64,000 nucleotides of DNA from an uncultured Chlorobiota bacterium (GTDB lineage: Bacteria; Bacteroidota; Ignavibacteria; UBA10030; UBA6906). Made by a program: the position numbers and the translations under genes. The notes below the pieces were generated by a model, which was given only the letters and a program-made list of their open reading frames with translations, had not been told where the DNA came from and made no database searches. The stretch spans positions 1 through 64,000 of the forward strand of contig CAADGV010000011.1 in the NCBI GenBank assembly GCA_900696645.1. The letters run 5' to 3'. The stretch's first letter is position 1. The number at the start of each line of letters is the position of its first letter. This document shows, in pieces, positions 53,087 through 60,300 of this stretch.

Positions 53087-55794
53087 GTCGCGCCCACGCA
53101 CGGGCGCGTGGATTGAAACATTCGTTTGGGCTGCCCTTGTGCGATACTTCTGGTCGCGCCCACGCACGGGCGCGTGGATTGAAACCCGTTAGTGTGTGAA
53201 TATCGCCATGAACAACCCAAGTCGCGCCCACGCACGGGCGCGTGGATTGAAACGGGACAGTCAAGCATGATTACACGACGAAAGACCCGGTCGCGCCCAC
53301 GCACGGGCGCGTGGATTGAAACAGTCCTTTCAACTCCAGGTCGTAGAAGAACGAGTGTCGCGCCCACGCACGGGCGCGTGGATTGAAACATAAGCCAACC
53401 GCCGAATGCAAGGGCCTGACTGGTCGCGCCCACGCACGGGCGCGTGGATTGAAACTGGGTACGGGGGTCGCAAGCATTAGTACCTTGTGTCGCGCCCACG
53501 CACGGGCGCGTGGATTGAAACGCTATCCCCTCGCCGATTGCCGTAACGATGCGAAGTCGCGCCCACGCACGGGCGCGTGGATTGAAACAATCACATCCCC
53601 GACATCCACCACGTTAAGCGCGTCGCGCCCACGCACGGGCGCGTGGATTGAAACGATCGAGACAGGCTGTTCGTATTGTATGTCGATTGTCGCGCCCACG
53701 CACGGGCGCGTGGATTGAAACTCGCGTCCGAATATAGTCCCACATCTTCATCGCGTCGCGCCCACGCACGGGCGCGTGGATTGAAACGTTTCGTCTTTGT
53801 ACCGGTCTTTGAGGTTTGCCAAGTCGCGCCCACGCACGGGCGCGTGGATTGAAACTATTTCGAACATGGCTACGTCGGCAGGCTGCCGTGTCGCGCCCAC
53901 GCACGGGCGCGTGGATTGAAACAAAGCCATCAGGATCGACGTAACCGTTGAAGACAGTCGCGCCCACGCACGGGCGCGTGGATTGAAACGGTGACCTGTC
54001 GAATGACCAAATGCGTGAGTTGGTCGCGCCCACGCACGGGCGCGTGGATTGAAACCTCCTGACAATTGTGAGCGCGATGAACAATGCAAGTCGCGCCCAC
54101 GCACGGGCGCGTGGATTGAAACCGATGAAAGACCAGTGGTTGATTGTTGGATTCAGTCGCGCCCACGCACGGGCGCGTGGATTGAAACTTGGCATCCGAC
54201 GCCCGGATGGAGGCAAGCTGAGTCGCGCCCACGCACGGGCGCGTGGATTGAAACCTGCATACGTGAACTATCAGCCGAACGGCGACGGGTCGCGCCCACG
54301 CACGGGCGCGTGGATTGAAACGTATAATTGCCGCCGAACCATTGTCGCCCGGAGCAGGTCGCGCCCACGCACGGGCGCGTGGATTGAAACTATGAGCGCG
54401 AGTGCCGGACGTGTAGCCTTGTTGGTCGCGCCCACGCACGGGCGCGTGGATTGAAACGAGATGTTGAGTAACGTCAACAACTTGAAAGCCGGGTCGCGCC
54501 CACGCACGGGCGCGTGGATTGAAACTGTAATCCATCCACGCGCAATGAGCGCGGCGGTAGGGTCGCGCCCACGCACGGGCGCGTGGATTGAAACCTGTCG
54601 TCGAACGTCTCAAAGAACTCGTTGAGGTGTCGCGCCCACGCACGGGCGCGTGGATTGAAACGCGCTCAAAGTTACGTTGGGCCGCCTTGTGCACGTCGCG
54701 CCCACGCACGGGCGCGTGGATTGAAACAATAATTCCCTTCTAACTTTTTTGATATTTTTTGTCGCGCCCACGCACGGGCGCGTGGATTGAAACCCTCCAC
54801 TAATAATATAGTGGTGTAAGCCTAAAAGTCGCGCCCACGCACGGGCGCGTGGATTGAAACGCTGACCTGGTGACGCCTCAATGGATGGTGAAAAGTCGCG
54901 CCCACGCACGGGCGCGTGGATTGAAACAACCCACGGGAATACAGCGACGGCCGCACTCGCGTCGCGCCCACGCACGGGCGCGTGGATTGAAACGCGGGTG
55001 ATGTCTTCCGTCCCGCCGCGGGTTGCGGTCGCGCCCACGCACGGGCGCGTGGATTGAAACTTGCCGAATTAGAGAAGTATTACCGTGAGAGCGAGTCGCG
55101 CCCACGCACGGGCGCGTGGATTGAAACCTCGTTGGTTGTACCATCGTTCACGGTTCGCAATGTCGCGCCCACGCACGGGCGCGTGGATTGAAACAAGTAT
55201 TAGCCGGATGAGTCCAAATAGTTCAACGTCGCGCCCACGCACGGGCGCGTGGATTGAAACGTTTTTGATTTGAGCTATTTGCTCAACTGACTGGTCGCGC
55301 CCACGCACGGGCGCGTGGATTGAAACCAGAGAGCGTGGCGGCAACAATCATCAACGCTACGTCGCGCCCACGCACGGGCGCGTGGATTGAAACCGGGCTA
55401 ATACGTCGGCATGGCTGAACTTTATTAGGTCGCGCCCACGCACGGGCGCGTGGATTGAAACGCCCCTAAATGTACCGCCAACGCTCTCTTGCTCAAGTCG
55501 CGCCCACGCACGGGCGCGTGGATTGAAACGGGAGCGGCTGAAAATACGCAATGCAAAAGAAAGTCGCGCCCACGCACGGGCGCGTGGATTGAAACGCGGA
55601 TTGACAATCGCGGCAATCTGAAAATATCGTCGCGCCCACGCACGGGCGCGTGGATTGAAACATTTCGTAAGGGCAGCACCGCCACGCCCCTTTATGTCGC
55701 GCCCACGCACGGGCGCGTGGATTGAAACATCGTTGAGATGATTTGTGCCGTGAAGAAAATCGTCGCGCCCACGCACGGGCGCGTGGATTGAAAC
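53087..55794 (+). CRISPR. Type I-C CRISPR array, 41 repeats and 40 spacers
   Basis: I count 41 copies of a 33-base repeat beginning GTCGCGCCCACGC and ending GCGTGGATTGAAAC, at a spacing near 67 bases, with spacers of about 33-36 bases. All copies, including the last, look identical by eye. The repeat holds a 7-base stem (CGCGCCC/GGGCGCG) with a 6-base loop and the GATTGAAAC end that becomes the crRNA 5' handle. The family type is I-C, one base longer than the common 32-base form. All spacers appear distinct. Open frames across this region (with repeated STRPCVGAT or SIHAPVRGRD) are translation of the repeats, not genes. Confidence 0.98.
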
Positions 55795-56248
55795 CAAAGA
55801 GACGAGATGAGTGTGGAAGCCAATACTCTCTGAACTCCACTCAAATCCCGCTTTACGGGTTTGTGGCGAAGCCATCCTTCGAGAAAAGTCACTACAACCG
55901 AGGCAGGCTGTCGAAAATCTAGAGATCAATAGCTCATCGTCGATTGTGTTGGCAATTCCGCCTACCTTAAGCCAAAGTTCATTCTTCTTGATAAAGTAAG
56001 TAACAGGTATCCCGTACTGCTCGAATACCCCCCCACAACACAACAACTTCCCATACATATCCGGCCGTCTTTCGAGGATGCAACCAACTCGCCGGGCAAA
56101 TGCCGGGGTTGTCACTCGCACCCGGAATGCTTCGCACGAACAAAAGAGCGGGAACAGAGTCCCGCTCAACACCTGTTGCTCCTTCCCTCAAAAATCCGTA
56201 CTCTCAACCCCACACTCTGCCATAATCATTCATCACCAAAGGAACCTT
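55795..56248. other. Region after the array, possible minus-strand gene remnant
   Basis: About 450 bases between the last repeat and the next gene. On the minus strand an open frame from about 56172 runs leftwards into the array and includes protein-like sequence (RRPDMYGKLLCCGGVFEQ, then NELWLKVGGIANTIDDELLI). It has no identifiable domain and no stop before the repeats, so it may be a gene cut off by array growth or a chance frame. The plus strand seems to contain no gene until 56249. Confidence 0.35.
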
Positions 56249-57415
56249 TTGAGCAAAGCTCTCAACACCTCCGTGCCATCCGTTGCTGATGTTGCACGGA
56301 TTGCCGCAATGGGCAACCGCGTTTTGCGCAGCCTTGAAATCACCGAATGCTACTCGCAGCTTTCGCTGGCAATGCGGGGGCGAACGGGAGAGACCGCCAA
56401 TTGGTGTACGTTCGCTACGTGGGCGTCGCGTCAGGCGGGCAGTACCATCCGCGGCGAGGATCTGTTGGACAGGCTGAAGCGGCGTTTAGGCGAGCAGGCC
56501 CGCATGTTTGCGCCAATCCGATCGGTGTACCGGATACTGTTGCGAAAGGGATTGTTCGAGCCGGGGACGCGTCTGGGGCGGGCGGTGGCGGAGATTCACA
56601 CGCCGTTCGATGCGTTCGAGCGCGCAAGCGAGTCGGTGGCGCAGGGAAATCTGAAGGTGTTTGCTGAAATCGGCAGGGAGTTCGCACGGTTTCTTGCATC
56701 CGTGCCAACCGATGCACGTCCCGATTCAGCGGAGATGCAGCGGTTCTGCGCTGAACTTCGTCCCGGCCCGCCGCCTGACGGGCAGGACTATCTGAAAGAG
56801 GCGTTCACCCATTACCAACAACAGCGGCACGAGAGTGATCCTGCTACCGGCGCAGCATGGATGCTCTTGGCTAATCTGAAAATCGGGTTGCACGAGCAGA
56901 CACGCCTTCAGCCGCAAATCGCTGAAGCAATTGATGCGCCGCTTGTGACTGCGGAAGATCTTGGAGCGCGAGTGCTGCACAAGCTGATTCCCGGCTCCGA
57001 ACGCTGGTACGAATGGTTTCGCAAGCCGGCGGCGGCCGTGATTGGTTGGGGAGCGGCACGAATCCGGAATGCAGCAGTGACGCTTACCCGCGAAACTGTC
57101 ACCGAGGCGATGATGGTGTTGAGGCTGCCGAATGTTGTGTTGTCGCTCGGCAAGAACCTCGAGGCGCCCGTCCCTCCCATTTTCAGCGGCACGCCGCATC
57201 CGGTTCTCGCCGATTTTCTCCGGACGTACGACACATGTCCGCCGGGAACGAGCGACTGCGGTGCCCGCGATTGGGCCGACCTTCCGCAGCGGATGCATTA
57301 CATTCTGCATTTGTTCAGAGCGTATTCGGAAGAGGCGTCGTTGTTTTCAAAGCCCTTCACCGATGAACAAGTCGCGCAGTTCCGAAGAGGCATTGTGCCG
57401 AATGGGGTGTTGTGA
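56249..57415 (+). CDS. Unknown soluble protein, about 388 residues
   Basis: The TTG start at 56249 has AAAGGA upstream and begins LSKALNTSVPSVADVARIAAMGN; an upstream in-frame ATG only adds low-quality sequence. The protein is mostly helical, with many Arg and Glu residues in the middle (LLDRLKRRLGEQARMFAPIRSVYRIL; GWGAARIRNAAVTLTRETVTEAMMVL) and no signal peptide or membrane segment. The C-terminal region has TYDTCPPGTSDCGARDWADLPQRMHYILHLF. I do not recognise a family. The codon pattern is GC-rich and regular, so it is a real gene. It follows the array directly on the same strand. Confidence 0.78.
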   Translation: MSKALNTSVPSVADVARIAAMGNRVLRSLEITECYSQLSLAMRGRTGETANWCTFATWASRQAGSTIRGEDLLDRLKRRLGEQARMFAPIRSVYRILLRKGLFEPGTRLGRAVAEIHTPFDAFERASESVAQGNLKVFAEIGREFARFLASVPTDARPDSAEMQRFCAELRPGPPPDGQDYLKEAFTHYQQQRHESDPATGAAWMLLANLKIGLHEQTRLQPQIAEAIDAPLVTAEDLGARVLHKLIPGSERWYEWFRKPAAAVIGWGAARIRNAAVTLTRETVTEAMMVLRLPNVVLSLGKNLEAPVPPIFSGTPHPVLADFLRTYDTCPPGTSDCGARDWADLPQRMHYILHLFRAYSEEASLFSKPFTDEQVAQFRRGIVPNGVL

Positions 57416-57804
57416 CGGCACTCTGTATCTCACCCCTTCAGGGTGAGTGGATTATTTCTGTAACATTCTGCAGGGGCTTCGCCCCTGCCTTTAGTATCCG
57501 ACCCCTTCGGGGTCTGCTGCAGCAGACTCGGCACCACGCAAATTCTTCAAGGCCTTCTGGTCAGGCTAATCGAACGATTCGGAGAATTGTTCTGCACGAA
57601 TTCGAAGACGTTCTACGAGAATTCGGCCGACCCCAACGGGGTCGGATATTATAGCCGGGGACGAAGTCCCCGGTAACATACAATCGCACAACCATCCGCA
57701 ACCCTGATGGGGTTGGATATACCCCGACGAGATTCGCTTTGCGACTTTCTCCCGAAAAATCCGTATGATAGCCCGTCCACTCACTTCACCAACAAGGAGG
57801 TTCT
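57416..57804. repeat. Cluster of short hairpin repeats (dispersed repeat, copy B)
   Basis: Gene-free stretch with at least six short GC-rich inverted repeats: CACCCCTTCAGGGTG (57431), CAGGGGCTTCGCCCCTG (57471), GACCCCTTCGGGGTC (57500), GACCCCAACGGGGTC (57629), CGGGGACGAAGTCCCCG (57656) and CAACCCTGATGGGGTTG (57702). The part 57629-57725 matches 39981-40095. The last 80 bases should hold the promoter and AAGGAGG ribosome-binding site of the next gene. Confidence 0.7.
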
Positions 57805-59265
57805 ATGAAGAGAGTCTTCTCTGCATTCCTCGTTGCGTTGCTTGCCGCTTACTTCTCCGGATGCAGCAGTTGCCCGCCGCCCGCGCACACACCCTTCAGC
57901 GGAGTGAAGCTCGTCAACATGGTTCCGGCGGCATTCAGCAGCGAAACCCGACAGGATAGCGAGCCGTTTCTCGCCGTGGATTTCTCGAATCCGGCACGGA
58001 TGGTTGGAACTGCATTCACGCCGAATCCCTTCGGGACAAGCGGCAATGCGCCGATTTATGTCAGCACGAACAACGGCGATTCATGGTTTCTGAATTTCAC
58101 CGTTCCGAGTTTCGGAGAATTCGGCACAAGCGATATCACAGTTGCCGGAACGCATTCGCCGCTGCGGGTGTACAGCGGCATTCTGAAAGTACCGGGAGGC
58201 CTTCTGATGAACATCCTGAACTCGAATGACTTTGCGGGCGGCTCGACACTCTCACTTTTGCGTTCACGTTCCCAGATCGACCAGCCGTTCATTCAGGCGG
58301 CAACGATCGCCAACACCGAACGCATTTATGTCGGCAACAATGACTTCAACGTGACGGACGGGAAAACTGCAACGGTTGACGTTTCGCTTGACGGCGGAGC
58401 AACGTTTCGTGCCGTTCGCATAGAGCCGCGAAGCACGGGCAGCGCATGGCAGAACGGCCCGTCAATCCGGCCTGCAGTTGCGAACGACGGGACGGTGTAC
58501 GTTGCCTATTTCGGGTGGCGTTCGTTTATCAGCAGCACGGCGTTCGGCGATGTTGTTGTGGTGCGCGACGATAACGGCGGAGCCGGGGCAACACCTTTTC
58601 AAGACTTGACTGATCCCTCGGATAATCTCCCCGGTCGCATTGTTGTGTCGGGAATCCGCATCCCGTGGTCGAACTCGCCGACACTCGGCAACGAACGCAT
58701 CGGCTCGACGCTTTCGATTGCCGTGCAACGGACAAACAGCAACATTGTCTATGTTGCATGGGCCGACGGGCAGAACAGCACTTATACCTTGCACGTTCGC
58801 CGCTCAACCGACCGCGGACAAACCTGGACAGGCGATCTGCGCACCGTTGGAAACGCGACATGCACATCTGTCGCCGTTGCTGACAACGGAACTGCGGGGT
58901 TCCTCTACCAACACGTAACGACTTCAACCCTCGTGCCGCCCTGCAACGGCAGATGGGAAACCCGGCTCGAACAATCAACCAACGGCTTTGCGACGTTCGA
59001 CAACATTCTGCTCGCCAACGTTCCGGCCGACGATCCGAATCCGTCGTTTCTTCCCTACATCGGCGACTATAACTTTCTTGTTGCGGTGGGCAACGAATTC
59101 CGCGGCGTGTTTTCGGCGAACAATTTTCCGGACCGTGATAATTTCCCGAACGGCGTCACGTACCAGAGGAATGTCGATTTCGCAAACAAGAGGCTGCTCG
59201 ATAACAACGGCGGCACCGTTCGTGTTTCAATCGATCCGTTTTACTTCAGCGTACCTGTCAGGTAA
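57805..59265 (+). CDS. Secreted sialidase-like/BNR-repeat lipoprotein
   Basis: A 486-residue lipoprotein with signal peptide and lipobox (LVALLAAYFSGC). The body looks like a beta propeller with Asp-box style repeats: DSEPFLAVDFSNPARMVGTAFTP, STNNGDSWFLNF, VDVSLDGGATFRAV and RSTDRGQTWTGDL. Such folds occur in sialidases and in many non-enzymatic surface proteins; catalytic arginines and tyrosine of sialidases cannot be confirmed here. AAGGAGG precedes the ATG. The next gene is 12 bases downstream and likely co-transcribed. Confidence 0.75.
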   Translation: MKRVFSAFLVALLAAYFSGCSSCPPPAHTPFSGVKLVNMVPAAFSSETRQDSEPFLAVDFSNPARMVGTAFTPNPFGTSGNAPIYVSTNNGDSWFLNFTVPSFGEFGTSDITVAGTHSPLRVYSGILKVPGGLLMNILNSNDFAGGSTLSLLRSRSQIDQPFIQAATIANTERIYVGNNDFNVTDGKTATVDVSLDGGATFRAVRIEPRSTGSAWQNGPSIRPAVANDGTVYVAYFGWRSFISSTAFGDVVVVRDDNGGAGATPFQDLTDPSDNLPGRIVVSGIRIPWSNSPTLGNERIGSTLSIAVQRTNSNIVYVAWADGQNSTYTLHVRRSTDRGQTWTGDLRTVGNATCTSVAVADNGTAGFLYQHVTTSTLVPPCNGRWETRLEQSTNGFATFDNILLANVPADDPNPSFLPYIGDYNFLVAVGNEFRGVFSANNFPDRDNFPNGVTYQRNVDFANKRLLDNNGGTVRVSIDPFYFSVPVR

Positions 59266-59277
59266 GGAGGAAAAGAG

Positions 59278-60123
59278 ATGAAAGAGTTAACTCATTCGAT
59301 AAGACAAAATTCAGCATGGTTAATCACGATCCTGTTCGTTCTTGCCCCAAATAATTCTCCCTCGCAGCCGATTAATCAGGAGATGATGAAGAAGTCGAGC
59401 GTTGTGTTTATCGGCACGATATCACAAACGGGGGCAGCGAGCTTTGCAGAGGTGCCGGTATCAAGCGCCACAAGCATCGTCAAGGTTGAGCAGATTTTGC
59501 AGCAGCCGTCTGCAATTTCGATCAAAGAGGGAGAAGAGATTACGCTGGAGTTGAACGAAAGTCTGGCGTCGGGCACACGGGCACTTTTTTATGCTGATGG
59601 CTGGATTTTGGGAAAAGGAGTTGCTCTTCGCGAGATCGGGCATACGGCGATTTCAGCTACAATGTCGTCAGCGGCACAGGATGATCTGCGCAAGCAGTTC
59701 TTTGCATCGCGCAAAGCAATGATGGAAGAACAATTCCGAGCACGCATTGACAGCGCCGATGTTGTTGTACTCGGCAAAGTCACAAGCATTCAACCCTCCC
59801 CCGCGGAAACAGGCAAACGCATCACCGAGCATGACCCTGAATGGCACGACGCCGTCGTAAGAGTCAGCAAAGGTGTGAAGGGCGTTTCCGATGGAGTTGA
59901 GATCGTCGTTCGCTTCCCCATGTCGATGGATATCGCGTTCTATGGCGCGCCGAAACTCAAGAAAGGCGACGAGCAAGTTATGATGCTGAGAACCGACACC
60001 CGCTCAGGCTTGGGCAAAGCACAAGTTGCGGGAAGGGAAATCGGAACCTACATCATTGAAATGCCTTCGGATATACTCGAGAAAGGGCAATTGCAGCAAG
60101 TGTTTGAAATACTAAAAAAGTAG
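59278..60123 (+). CDS. Exported protein, unknown
   Basis: A 281-residue protein with a signal peptide (NSAWLITILFVLAPNNSPSQ). The body seems to be two copies of a beta-sandwich module: VVFIGTISQTGAASFAEVP...TSIVKVEQILQQP and VVVLGKVTSIQPSP...DAVVRVSKGVKG. The first and second halves share the pattern 'xVFxGxISxT/xVLGKVTS', so it may be an internal duplication. No known family recognised. AAGGAGG before the ATG; 12 bases after the previous gene. Confidence 0.72.
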   Translation: MKELTHSIRQNSAWLITILFVLAPNNSPSQPINQEMMKKSSVVFIGTISQTGAASFAEVPVSSATSIVKVEQILQQPSAISIKEGEEITLELNESLASGTRALFYADGWILGKGVALREIGHTAISATMSSAAQDDLRKQFFASRKAMMEEQFRARIDSADVVVLGKVTSIQPSPAETGKRITEHDPEWHDAVVRVSKGVKGVSDGVEIVVRFPMSMDIAFYGAPKLKKGDEQVMMLRTDTRSGLGKAQVAGREIGTYIIEMPSDILEKGQLQQVFEILKK

Positions 60124-60300
60124 CTTTGCCTCGTCATCCCCAAGGCAATCATTATTTGCACAATCCCCCGAATTGTGCTAACTTCACATAGGCGTATTTT
60201 TCACTGTACTTTACATAGGGATGAGGTGTCCAGACAGTGAAATACGCCTGTTTTACATCCAAACGACCACCCTCCCCACAATAACAATCGAGTTCAGTGC
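60124..60300. promoter_or_regulatory. Three consecutive hairpins upstream of the PEP-binding protein gene
   Basis: TTGCC/GGCAA (60126-60148), GCACAAT/ATTGTGC with a seven-base loop (60158-60178), and a long stem AGGCGTATTT..CACTGT (60190-60207) pairing with ACAGTGAAATACGCCT (60234-60249), 16 pairs with a two-base bulge and a 26-base loop, followed by GTTTTAC. They may end the upstream transcript, control the downstream gene as RNA, or bind a regulator. The downstream gene has no visible ribosome-binding site. Confidence 0.5.

Noticed and set aside
52951-55725. Many long open frames on both strands across the array, with repeated STRPCVGAT, SIHAPVRGRD and PRTGAWIET segments
   Set aside because: They are translation of the CRISPR repeats in different frames; spacing is exactly repeat plus spacer.
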